Origin: an uncultured Alistipes sp.
Lineage (GTDB): Bacteria > Bacteroidota > Bacteroidia > Bacteroidales > Rikenellaceae
DNA length: 29,493 nt
Reading direction: 5' to 3'
Assembly (NCBI GenBank): GCA_958449275.1
Contig: CAUDHE010000022.1
Span: 1-29,493 of the forward strand
Below are positions 15,008-24,245 of the stretch, in pieces. The position numbers and the translations under genes were made by a program. The notes beneath the pieces were generated by a model. It did no database searches. It saw nothing but the letters and a program-made list of their open reading frames with translations, and was not told the DNA's origin. The first letter of the stretch is position 1. The number at the start of each line of letters is the position of its first letter.

Positions 15008-16170
15008 ATGAAAAAAAGTTTTGTTTTACTATTTGTACTTTGCAGCACAATTGCTTGCCAAAAGAATGAAGATATTGCATTATCACAGGAGACTACTGCA
15101 AAATACTTGCCTGCCGAGCAATATATGCCGGATGCTACACGGGAGATCATTACCCTTGAAAGCGGTGTTACGGTTGAGAAAATAGATAGCGTATATGTCA
15201 TAGGCGGAGATATGATATTAAACGAAAGGCAATTGGAGCTTCTTAATACACCGCAAACGCGAGGTGCTGTAATTCGTGATTTTGCAAAATATTGGCCGGA
15301 AGGAAAAGTATATTATACCGTGGACGCTAATTTTGGTAGCGATTCTGCTATAATAAGAGCCATGAACATGATTTCCAATGTTGCTGAAATAACCTTTATA
15401 AAAAGAACCAACCAGCCAAACTACATTAATTTTGTACCGTCATCCGAATCCGACAAAACCAATTCCTCGCAAATTGGATTGCAAGGAGGAAAACAAAATA
15501 TAACTAATATAATAGGGATCATAGCGGAATTATTGCCCATGAAATTATGCACTCGCTCGGCATGTATCATGAAATGAGTAGAAGTGACAGAGATGATTAT
15601 ATAACTATTAATTGGAATAATATATTATCGTCAAAAAAGCATAATTATCTTCAATACACCTCATTTGAAATAGGATCTTTTGATTATAATTCTCTAATGA
15701 TGTATTCTTCAACTGATTTTGCGATTAATAATAATGTTTATTCATTTACCTTGAAAGACGGAAGTGCATTTTATGCTCAACGATCGTATTTGTCAGACAA
15801 TGATGCTAAATCTTTACGATTTATATATGGTCCTATATATTATAAAATAGAATCGGTAGTCGATAGAACTGAAAACTATGGACAGGACTACGAAGACTAT
15901 TGGGAAACTACGACATACACTATCACATTTTATAGCGATCCAGAACGGACCCATAAAATAACACTCAATGAAGATAGATTATTTAAGATAACTGTACTAA
16001 TCGAGTCTATTTCCAGCAATGGCCAATATTCATACAATACGATAGAAAATTACCTTATTGCGAAAAGCGGCTCTTCATCTTGTGATTTTGAAGACCGATA
16101 TTATTATAATAAAGACAGGGGCGAATATCGCGATTATTATAGAAGTGAATCTACTGTCAGTACGTATTAA
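15008..16170 (+). pseudogene. Astacin-like (M12A) zinc metalloprotease lipoprotein, frameshifted
   Basis: Frame one (15008 to about 15508) encodes a lipoprotein signal with Cys at residue 17 (STIAC), a propeptide-like region and the start of an astacin domain (KVYYTVD, then IGLQGGKQNIT). Frame two carries the rest: HSGIIAHEIMHSLGMYHE (zinc motif HExxHxxGxxHE), MSRSDRDDYI and the Met-turn SLMMYSS, ending at 16170. The frames join only if one base is missing around 15506-15513, in an A/T run with a frame-two stop at 15505-15507; the spacing from GGKQ to HE is then about 14 residues, as I recall for bacterial relatives. Unless this is a sequencing error the gene is dead: the first product lacks the zinc site and the second the signal peptide. 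Composition is far more A/T-rich than all neighbours, suggesting recent acquisition. Confidence 0.85.
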
Positions 16171-16181
16171 TAATTAAAATA

Positions 16182-16589
16182 ATGAGACTGTTACATCGTA
16201 TTATCTGCATCCTCGCCCTGCTGTTATTGTCAGCGTGCGACAAGGAGAACTCGTTCACGCTCGATATGCGCATAGCATCCTATTACGGCTTCATGTTCGA
16301 CGGCGAGAGTTCGTTGCCGCACCGCATGCTTCTGGGATACGATGGCCGCAGATGGGAGCAAAGAGACCCGATAGAGGGATTCGATTACGAGGAAGGGTTC
16401 GAGTATGAAATAAAGGTCCGTGTCAAGTCTGTGAAGAATCCGCCGATGGGCGGTTCAAGCCGCACGATGTCGTTGATTAAAATAGTCAGCAAGGTGGAAA
16501 AGCAGACCAACGACTGCCCGTTGCAGAGCTGGGACGAGTTCATCGCCGAGCATCCCGAACATCCCGAGTGGGCCGAACCGAACAAATGA
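16182..16589 (+). CDS. Small lipoprotein, DUF4377-like (paralogue of the 10.6-kb gene)
   Basis: A 135-residue lipoprotein with lipobox LLSAC (C19), then MRIASYYG, GRRWEQRDPIEGFDYEEGF, EYEIKVRVK and C-terminal TNDCPLQSWDEFIAEHPEH. It shares the RIASYYG, DYEEG-EYE-VRV and DCPLQSWDEF blocks with the protein at 10629-11048, so the two are clear paralogues. It begins 11 bp after the astacin stop and is probably co-transcribed, yet its base composition is ordinary for this genome, unlike the protease. Function unknown. Confidence 0.75.
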   Translation: MRLLHRIICILALLLLSACDKENSFTLDMRIASYYGFMFDGESSLPHRMLLGYDGRRWEQRDPIEGFDYEEGFEYEIKVRVKSVKNPPMGGSSRTMSLIKIVSKVEKQTNDCPLQSWDEFIAEHPEHPEWAEPNK

Positions 16590-16671
16590 CAAAACCACGC
16601 TACGGTCCGACGGCTTTCAATCGCTGTTTCTAATGTACGGCCTACCTCGGTCGGCATACGACGACAAGACA

Positions 16672-16708
16672 ATTCCGCCTCCCGACAAACAATGTCGGGA
16701 GGCGGAAT
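16672..16708 (+). terminator. Long hairpin downstream of the lipoprotein gene
   Basis: A 16-bp perfect stem: ATTCCGCCTCCCGACA (16672-16687), loop AACAA, and its complement (16693-16708), extended by GAC(A)/TGTC with a one-base bulge. It lies 83 bp after the lipoprotein stop. The T-run after it is weak, so it is terminator-like rather than a textbook terminator. Confidence 0.6.
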
Positions 16709-16813
16709 TTGTCGAATATGGTCGGTGCCGATCGGCTTTACCGACACACACTGCGGGCATTTTGCGAACGGATGGCTTTAGGAAGGGCTTTGCGCGAGCT
16801 GCCGAAGATAATG

Positions 16814-16860
16814 CCGCTCCGCGGGGCAGAGGCTGCGGCCCGCGCAGTCCTGCGGACTGC
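16814..16860 (+). repeat. Type I repeat (short) with variable hairpin
   Basis: CTCCGCGGGGCAGAGG then CTGCGGCCCGC and hairpin GCAGTCC (16844-16850), loop TGC, GGACTGC (16854-16860). It lies in the convergent gap 16590-17084. Confidence 0.65.
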
Positions 16861-16923
16861 ATTTTCGTTTTTTGCTGTGCTGTTCGCCGACGGCGAAGGA
16901 CGCAATCGAGTGTAAAGCGAGTT

Positions 16924-16968
16924 GCAGTCCGCCGCGTGGGGCGTCGGCGAACTGCCGACATCGCGATG
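16924..16968 (+). repeat. Type II repeat with short hairpin
   Basis: GCAGTCCGCCGC ... GGCGAACTGC (16924-16955) followed by a CATC-GC-GATG palindrome at 16959-16968. A short type II-like form precedes it at about 16879-16905. Confidence 0.55.
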
Positions 16969-17043
16969 CGAAGCCGAAACATCCATTGACAAAACAGATA
17001 CGCGCTCCGCCCTCGGAATGTTTCGCGGCCGTCGGAATGCGAT

Positions 17044-17074
17044 AAAAAACGGGCGGCATTTTTCGTGCCGCCCG
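17044..17074 (-). terminator. Intrinsic terminator of the carboxyspermidine dehydrogenase gene
   Basis: On the minus strand a 9-bp stem CGGGCGGCA/TGCCGCCCG (arms 17066-17074 and 17050-17058) is followed by six T (17044-17049). It lies 10 bp past the stop codon: a textbook rho-independent terminator. Confidence 0.85.
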
Positions 17075-17084
17075 ATAACGATTC

Positions 17085-18278
<1,194 letters not shown>

Positions 18279-18397
18279 TTTATTAAATTTATTGTGTTTC
18301 TGTTTCGTTCTTATTTTGCGAAGATACGATTTAATTTCGCATCCGCAATGCACGCCGCGCACGGAATGCGAAAAAATCGTCCGTCGCCCGAAAGGTT

Positions 18398-18497
18398 GCG
18401 GTTCGAAGAACCGCGCGGGCCGCAGCCTCTGCCCCGCGGAGGCCCGAAACTCGTTCCGCACTCGTTCGCGTTCCCCGCAGGCCGCGGCCCGCACCCG
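18398..18497 (-). repeat. Type I repeat with variable hairpin, abutting the speA stop
   Basis: On the minus strand it begins CGGGTGCGGGCCGCGGCC directly after the speA stop, continues CGAACGAGTGCGG, GGGCCTCCGCGGGGCAGAGG, CTGCGGCCCGC, and ends with a 7-bp hairpin (arms 18398-18404 GCGGTTC and 18408-18414 GAACCGC). It is oriented with the speA-to-dehydrogenase transcription. Confidence 0.7.
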
Positions 18498-20390
18498 TTA
18501 TTCTAAATAGGTATATCCGTAAAGTCCCGAGCGATAGGTATTGAGGAACTCCTTGCCCTCCTCGAGCGTTATGCGTCCCTGCTTCACCGAGCGCGCCACC
18601 CATGCTTCGAGCATGCGCACCATCTTCTTGCCGTCCCAGTCGACGTAGTCGAGCACATCGTCGATGGTCTCGCCGTCGATGGTCTGATCTATCTTGTAAC
18701 CGTCTTTGGTCACCGATATGTGCACCGCATTGGTGTCGCCGAACAGATTGTGCATGTCGCCCAGAATCTCCTGATAGGCTCCCACGAGGAACACTCCCAG
18801 ATAATAGGGTTCGCCGCCCCGAAGCGAGTGCACGGGCAGGCTGTTGGCAATGGTGTTCTCCACGATGTACGATCCCACCTTGCCGTCGCTGTCACACGTA
18901 ATGTCCTGCAACGTGGCCTGACGGTCGGGGCGCTCGCCGAGCCGCTGAAGCGGCATGATGGGGAACACCTGGCCTATGCCCCACGAATCGGGCAGCGACT
19001 GGAATAACGAGAAGTTGCAGAAATACTTGTCGGCCAGCAATTTGTTGACCTTGTTCAACTCCTCGGGTACACGCTTCATCTGCGCGGCTATTTGCTTTAT
19101 CTCGCGCGTGACCGACCAGTAGAGCTTCTCTATCTGGGCGCGCGTGCGCAGGTCGATCAGCCCGTGCGAGAACAGCTCCAAGGTCTCCTCGCGTATCTGC
19201 TGGGCGTCGTGCCAGTTCTCGAGCGCACTGCGCTGCGTGAGGTTGTCCCATATCTCGTAGAGGTCCTTCACCAATCGGTGATCGTTCTCGCCCACCTCCC
19301 ACTCTTCGGGCATCTCGGGCAGCGAAGCCGTCTCCAGCACCTGCATCACCAGCACCGAGTGGTGGGCGGCGAGCGAACGGCCGCTCTCGGTTATGATGTT
19401 GGGATGAGGCAGACCGTTGCGATCGGCGGCATCCATTATCTGATATATGACGTCGTTCACATACTCCTGCATCGAGTAGTTCACGCTGCTCTCGCTGCTG
19501 GCCGAACGGGTGCCGTCGTAATCGACGCCCAAGCCTCCGCCCGCATCGATGAAATCGACGGGAAAGCCCATCTTGTGCATCTGCACGTAGAATTGCGATG
19601 CCTCGCGGATGGCGGTCTTTATGTGGCGTATGTTGGTCACCTGACTGCCTATATGGAAGTGAATGAGTTTCAGACAGTCGCCCATACCCTTGGCCGTGAG
19701 TGTTTCCAGCGCCTCGAGCAGTTCGCTCGACGTGAGTCCGAATTTGCTGGCGTCGCCGCCGCTGTCCTCCCACTTGCCGCTGCCCGACGATCCCAGTTTT
19801 ATGCGGATGCCCAGATTGGGGCGTACGTTCAGACGTTTGGCTATGTCGGCTATCAGATCGAGCTCGTTCATCTTCTCTATCACCAGATAGATGCGCTTGC
19901 CCATCTTATGCGCCAGCAGTGCCAGCTCGATATAACTCTCGTCCTTGTAACCGTTGCATATTATGAGCGAATCGCTCTCGGCGTTCACCGCTATGACGGC
20001 GTGCAGCTCGGGTTTCGAACCCGCCTCCAGACCGAGGTTGAACTTCTGGCCGTGGCTTATGATCTCTTCCACCACGGGGTGCATCTGGTTCACCTTGATA
20101 GGATACACCGAGAAACATTCGCCGCGGAACCCGTACTCCTGCGAAGCCTTGCGATAGCAGCACGACATGCTCTCGATGCGATTGTCGAGAATATCGGGGA
20201 AACGCAACAGCACGGGCGCGCCTATGTCGCGCAATGCCAGTTCGTCCATCACTTCGCGCAAATCGACCTCGATACCGTTCTTCTTGGGTGTGACGACCAC
20301 GTGTCCCTTATCGTTTATGCCGAAGTAAGAGACTCCCCAGCCGTTGATGTTGTAAAGATCGGCCGAATCTTCAATGTGCCATTTTTTCAT
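18498..20390 (-). CDS. speA: Biosynthetic arginine decarboxylase
   Basis: PLP enzyme converting arginine to agmatine, the first step of polyamine synthesis. The 630-residue length fits the SpeA family (fold III decarboxylase with a helical insertion). The PLP Lys is K99 in SVYPIKVNQ; other landmarks are LGLEAGSKPEL, the glycine-rich FIDAGGGLGVDYDG, ITESGRSLAAHHSV and the C-terminal region ending YTYLE. Start ATG 20390 (MKKWHIEDS); the reading frame extends three codons further to a TTG, which I reject. Probably transcribed with the downstream dehydrogenase; a type I repeat separates them. Confidence 0.95.
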   Translation of the reverse strand: MKKWHIEDSADLYNINGWGVSYFGINDKGHVVVTPKKNGIEVDLREVMDELALRDIGAPVLLRFPDILDNRIESMSCCYRKASQEYGFRGECFSVYPIKVNQMHPVVEEIISHGQKFNLGLEAGSKPELHAVIAVNAESDSLIICNGYKDESYIELALLAHKMGKRIYLVIEKMNELDLIADIAKRLNVRPNLGIRIKLGSSGSGKWEDSGGDASKFGLTSSELLEALETLTAKGMGDCLKLIHFHIGSQVTNIRHIKTAIREASQFYVQMHKMGFPVDFIDAGGGLGVDYDGTRSASSESSVNYSMQEYVNDVIYQIMDAADRNGLPHPNIITESGRSLAAHHSVLVMQVLETASLPEMPEEWEVGENDHRLVKDLYEIWDNLTQRSALENWHDAQQIREETLELFSHGLIDLRTRAQIEKLYWSVTREIKQIAAQMKRVPEELNKVNKLLADKYFCNFSLFQSLPDSWGIGQVFPIMPLQRLGERPDRQATLQDITCDSDGKVGSYIVENTIANSLPVHSLRGGEPYYLGVFLVGAYQEILGDMHNLFGDTNAVHISVTKDGYKIDQTIDGETIDDVLDYVDWDGKKMVRMLEAWVARSVKQGRITLEEGKEFLNTYRSGLYGYTYLE

Positions 20391-20482
20391 TTCTCGCAAT
20401 AGTTTCGATTACGGGTTATTAATTATAAAAAATACGATGCCGTCGGGTCATCTCTGCGAGGGAATATGCGATTCCGCTGCAA

Positions 20483-20500
20483 AATATCTGCAAAGATATT
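20483..20500 (-). promoter_or_regulatory. Candidate speA promoter element inside a palindrome
   Basis: CAAAGATA at 20491-20498 reads TATCTTTG on the minus strand (the -7 form). It overlaps a 7-bp inverted repeat AATATCT (20483-20489), GCAA, AGATATT (20494-20500). No TTTG lies 19-21 bp upstream. The palindrome could be an operator. The rest of the gap 20401-20668 is A/T-rich near speA and holds only a faint type I-like remnant around 20595-20660. Confidence 0.35.
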
Positions 20501-20668
20501 AAGTTTTGCAAAAAAAGGACACGAATCGTCATTTAATGCGAACCGAACGGAATATTTTCGCATTATTATTCATCCGCGAACCGAAACCGACAACGAACCG
20601 CACGACTCAGACAGCCGTCGGATCGCAGGCGAGGTGGGTTCGGCGGCGGCGATTCCGCGAACCGAAAT

Positions 20669-21325
20669 TCAGAGGCTGAATACCATCAAATGATCTTCGT
20701 CGGGGAAAAAGAGGTGCATCGAGAGCAGGGGATTGCCGACGATTCGTCCCGAAACGATGCCCGCCGAGAAATCTATTTCAGTGACCGCGATGTCGCGCAG
20801 CAAATCAAGACCTTCGCGCCCCTGCATCTTGAACAGACACTCCTTGGCGCACCACACTGCGGCAGGCAGACGCTTGTCGGAGGACAAATCCCGCTCCTCG
20901 GCGGTGAGATAACGCGACGAAATGCGGTCGAAATTGCGGTCCGTACGCTCGATATCCACGCCGCACGCGCGGCCGCATTCGATATCGGCGGGCGATGCAG
21001 CGCACGAAACGGCTACCGCAACCATATCGCGGCAGTGCGAAACGCTTATGTTCAGTCGGGGGAAATCCTTGAGTCTCGGAGCGCCCTCGGCGGAATACTC
21101 TATCCGCAGCCCGTCGGGACATGTGCAGTCGAAATACTCCTCCAACACCTCGCGCAATAACTTGCGCCATGCCAGACGTTCGGCACGTCGGCTCGCCGAA
21201 GCGAACCCCTCCACGGCCGACAAATCTTCGGCATCGGCCGCAATGACCGTTTCCGCCTCCGACGGTATGACGTCTGCAGCCAGCAATCCGCCCCGACGGC
21301 AGATGATCGTTCGGCGACTACTCAT
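20669..21325 (-). CDS. 4'-phosphopantetheinyl transferase (Sfp-type)
   Basis: Transfers phosphopantetheine from CoA to carrier proteins. The 218-residue length matches the monomeric two-lobe Sfp type rather than the short AcpS. Motifs: ISVSHC (about 93-98), metal site CGVDIE (D124, E126), and WCAKECLFK (K161, E162, K166). N-terminal RRAERLAWRKLL is also typical. The start ATG overlaps the end of gldE by 8 bp, so the two are translationally coupled; the gldE-PPTase pairing is common in Bacteroidota. Confidence 0.88.
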   Translation of the reverse strand: MSSRRTIICRRGGLLAADVIPSEAETVIAADAEDLSAVEGFASASRRAERLAWRKLLREVLEEYFDCTCPDGLRIEYSAEGAPRLKDFPRLNISVSHCRDMVAVAVSCAASPADIECGRACGVDIERTDRNFDRISSRYLTAEERDLSSDKRLPAAVWCAKECLFKMQGREGLDLLRDIAVTEIDFSAGIVSGRIVGNPLLSMHLFFPDEDHLMVFSL

Positions 21326-22610
21326 CGCCCTCCGCGCGGCCGACGACCACTTTTATCTTGTCGACACGACGGCCGTCCATCTTCTGCACCGTCAGGCGTA
21401 TGCCGTGGGCCTCGACCGTGTCGCCCTTCTTCAGCAGATCGCGGCGCAGTTCGAGCATCAGACCCGCCAGCGTCTCGGCACGCCCCTGCACGTCGGCGAA
21501 TATGTCTTCGCCCGCATCTATCACGCGCTCGAAATCGACTATGTGCGTCTTGCCGTCGAACAGATAGGTGTTGTTGTTCAGACGCTCGTAGAACGACTCG
21601 TCCTCGTCGCTCTCGTCGGATATCTCGCCCACGACCTCCTCGAGTATATCCTCCAGCGACACCAAACCTTGCGTCGCGCCGTATTCGTCGACTACGATGG
21701 CGACATGGATTTTGCTCTCCTGAAATTCGCGCAACAGATCGTCGATTTTCTTGTGTTTGGGTACGAAGTATATCTTTCGCAGCAGTTGCTGCCAGCCGAA
21801 CTCATCGCCGCAATTGATGTGGGGCAGCAGGTCTTTCACGTAGAGCGCGCCCTTGATGTTGTCCAGATCCTCGTCGTAAACGGGTATGCGCGAGTAGCCC
21901 GAATCGATTATGACGCTCTTGACCTGCTCGTAGGTCGACTTTATGTCGAGCGCGGTGATGTCTATGCGCGGGCGCATGATCTCCTCGACCTCGGTATTGA
22001 CGAAGCTCACGATGCCCGACAGCATCTGGTGCTCCTCGCGCGACGAGCCGCGTGCCAGATCGACGGCGTCGGCCAGCTCCTCCATCGATATCTCGGCGTT
22101 GCGCGACGCCAAACGGCTGATACGGCCGCCCGTGCGTACCAGAACGTACGAAAGAGGATAGCATATCCACTCGAATACCCTGATCGGATAAACCACCATG
22201 CGGGCGAATCCGCGGGGATTGCTCTGCGAAAAGACTTTAGGCAGTATCTCGCCGAAAAGCAACAGCAGAAACGTCACCAATACCGTTTTGAACAGAAACT
22301 CGAAACGCGTGAACACGAAGAGTTCGTTCATTATGTTCGAAGTGAGTATGACTATGCAGATGTTCACCAAATTGTTGGTCACCAGAATGGTGGCCAACAA
22401 CCCGTCGACGTCCGACAGCATGCGGAGTATCGAACGGTTGCGCGAATCGGGTTTCTCTCTCATCGCCTGCAAGTCGCGCGGCGTGAGCGAGAAAAACGCC
22501 ACCTCGGAGCCCGACACCAGCGCCGAGATCGTCAGCAGCACGACCGTCGCCGCCAGCAGCGCGAACGCATGCAGGCTGAAGCCCGAATATATTATGCCTA
22601 AACCTTCCAA
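21318..22610 (-). CDS. gldE: Gliding motility-associated protein GldE (CNNM/CBS/CorC family)
   Basis: A 430-residue membrane protein: CNNM (DUF21) transmembrane domain at about 15-150 with the signature ALVSGSEVAFFSLTP and LLFGEILPKVFS; paired CBS domains at about 200-335 (MRPRIDITALD, SGYSRIPVYDED, VVDEYGATQGLVSLEDILEEVVGEI); and a CorC_HlyC domain to the end. GldE supports GldD function in gliding Bacteroidota and is also widespread in non-gliders, possibly in ion transport or lipoprotein assembly. No gldD follows. The start is a TTG at 22610: no in-frame ATG lies upstream of the first helix, and the N-terminal length then fits relatives, but this start is less certain than the others. Confidence 0.85.
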   Translation of the reverse strand: MEGLGIIYSGFSLHAFALLAATVVLLTISALVSGSEVAFFSLTPRDLQAMREKPDSRNRSILRMLSDVDGLLATILVTNNLVNICIVILTSNIMNELFVFTRFEFLFKTVLVTFLLLLFGEILPKVFSQSNPRGFARMVVYPIRVFEWICYPLSYVLVRTGGRISRLASRNAEISMEELADAVDLARGSSREEHQMLSGIVSFVNTEVEEIMRPRIDITALDIKSTYEQVKSVIIDSGYSRIPVYDEDLDNIKGALYVKDLLPHINCGDEFGWQQLLRKIYFVPKHKKIDDLLREFQESKIHVAIVVDEYGATQGLVSLEDILEEVVGEISDESDEDESFYERLNNNTYLFDGKTHIVDFERVIDAGEDIFADVQGRAETLAGLMLELRRDLLKKGDTVEAHGIRLTVQKMDGRRVDKIKVVVGRAEGDE

Positions 22611-22701
22611 ATATCGATATTTTTACCGCAAAATCTCCCTGCGAGATGCCGATCCCTATCCATGTTCGGCGGCATGACGCTTTTTCATAAATCAGGCGTT
22701 A

Positions 22702-22780
22702 CGCCTGCGGACCGCAGACAGCGAACGAGTGCGGGCCTTCACGCGCAGAGACTACGGCCCGCGCGACTCTCGCGACTCGC
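22702..22780 (+). repeat. Type I repeat with imperfect hairpin
   Basis: CGCCTGCGGACCGCAGAC, GCGAACGAGTGCGGGCC, GACTACGGCCCGC, then GCGACTC-TC-GCGACTCGC, a hairpin with one mismatch or a tandem GCGACTC. A separate perfect hairpin CAGGCG-TTA-CGCCTG lies at 22693-22707. It fills the gap between gldE and ftsZ. Confidence 0.6.
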
Positions 22781-22801
22781 AATCGGACTCCGCCGCGCTT
22801 G

Positions 22802-24157
22802 TCAGAACAAATGGTTGTCGTATCCCTTTTTCGACTCGGCCGAACCTTCGTTCTGCTCCTCGCGCAACACCTCTTTGCGGCGCGTCACGCCGTCGTTCTG
22901 CTCTATCACGAACATCACGTTGCGACGTTTGAATGCGGGAGTGCGGATATCGACCTCTATATTGCCGTATTTCGACGGCTTGCGGTCGAGCACCGCTGGC
23001 GACGAGGCGTGTCGCGCCTGAGGCGCCGCGCCTTGCGAGGGGTTGGGAGCGGGAATCATGCCGCCGCCGACCGTGTCATCGTCGTTATCTTCGTCGTCCA
23101 AAGGCTCTATATCCGTCAGAACGGGCTGCGCGAAAGGCGATGCCTGACGCACTATGGGCTCGTCGTCCTCGAATCCCGTGGCCACCACCACCACCTCCAG
23201 CACGTTCTCGGCCATCGTCTTGGAACTTGCGCCCCAAATGAGATTGGCTCTGTGCTCTACGCCGTCCTCGTCCTTGTAGCTGGCGTAGCTTTGGATGTAG
23301 TTGAGTATCTCCATCGTCTCGTCGTAACTTACCGTCTCGATGTCGGCCGCAGAGATGTTTATGAGTATGTTTTTCGCTCCCGAGATCAGGTTGCTGTCCA
23401 GCAGCGGCGAGCAGAGCGAACGTCGTGCGGCCTCCAGCGCACGCCCCTCGCCCTCGGCCGAGGCCACACCCATGTGGGCGCGTCCGCTGCCGCGCATCAC
23501 ACGCTCCAGATCGGCGAAGTCGACTCGTATGTAGGCGCTCTCGACGGTGATGATCTCGGCGATGCCCTTAGTGGCTGCGGCCAAAATGTCGTCGGCCTTG
23601 CGGAACGCCTGCGGGAGCGACAGCTTGCCGTACATTTCGCGAATGCTGTCGTTGTTGATCACCAACAGCGAATCGGCGTATTTGCGCAGCTCCTCTATGC
23701 CGCGCATCGCCTGATCGATGCGGGCGGGACCTTCGATGCCGAGAGGCGAAGTGACGTTGGCCACCGTGAGCAGCCCCATTTCGTGGGCCATCTTGGCTAT
23801 GACGGGCGAGGCTCCCGTGCCCGTGCCGCCGCCCATTCCCGCGGTGATGAACACCATGCGGGTACCCGACGCCTCGATGTATTGCTTTATTTGGTCGAGC
23901 GACTCCATCGCCGCCTCGCGGCCGCGCTCGGGATCGTTGCCGGCACCCAGACCGTCCTGCCCCAAACGTATCTTGTCCTTCACGGGCGAATTGTCCATCG
24001 CCTTCTGGTCGGTGTTGCACACCAGAAAGTTCACGCCCTTGATTCCCGTATTCCACATGTGGTTCACGGCGTTGCCGCCCGCGCCTCCCACGCCGATTAC
24101 GGTTATTATGGAAGATGCCTTCTTGGGCATCGTGAGTTCGTTCATCAAATCTTCCAT
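22802..24157 (-). CDS. ftsZ: Cell division protein FtsZ
   Basis: Tubulin-like GTPase that forms the division ring. 451 residues: GTPase core to about 335 with IGVGGAGGNAVNHM, VCNTDQKAM, tubulin signature GGGTGTG (109-115) and NNDSIRE. The T7 loop, which completes the GTPase site of the adjacent subunit, reads IRVDFAD (R211, D213, D216); the position equivalent to E. coli N207 is Arg while both Asp are kept. A disordered acidic linker (about 345-410) leads to DIRTPAFKRRN, probably the conserved C-terminal peptide, followed by about 35 more charged residues. Last gene of the murG-murC-ftsQ-ftsA-ftsZ run; start ATG 24157. Confidence 0.95.
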   Translation of the reverse strand: MEDLMNELTMPKKASSIITVIGVGGAGGNAVNHMWNTGIKGVNFLVCNTDQKAMDNSPVKDKIRLGQDGLGAGNDPERGREAAMESLDQIKQYIEASGTRMVFITAGMGGGTGTGASPVIAKMAHEMGLLTVANVTSPLGIEGPARIDQAMRGIEELRKYADSLLVINNDSIREMYGKLSLPQAFRKADDILAAATKGIAEIITVESAYIRVDFADLERVMRGSGRAHMGVASAEGEGRALEAARRSLCSPLLDSNLISGAKNILINISAADIETVSYDETMEILNYIQSYASYKDEDGVEHRANLIWGASSKTMAENVLEVVVVATGFEDDEPIVRQASPFAQPVLTDIEPLDDEDNDDDTVGGGMIPAPNPSQGAAPQARHASSPAVLDRKPSKYGNIEVDIRTPAFKRRNVMFVIEQNDGVTRRKEVLREEQNEGSAESKKGYDNHLF

Positions 24158-24245
24158 CTGTCTGATTTGTTATTTGTTGGCAACCATATTGTCGGCCGAT
24201 GCGCTCCCTACGCGGGACATCGAAGCATATGGTCGCGAATTGTTA

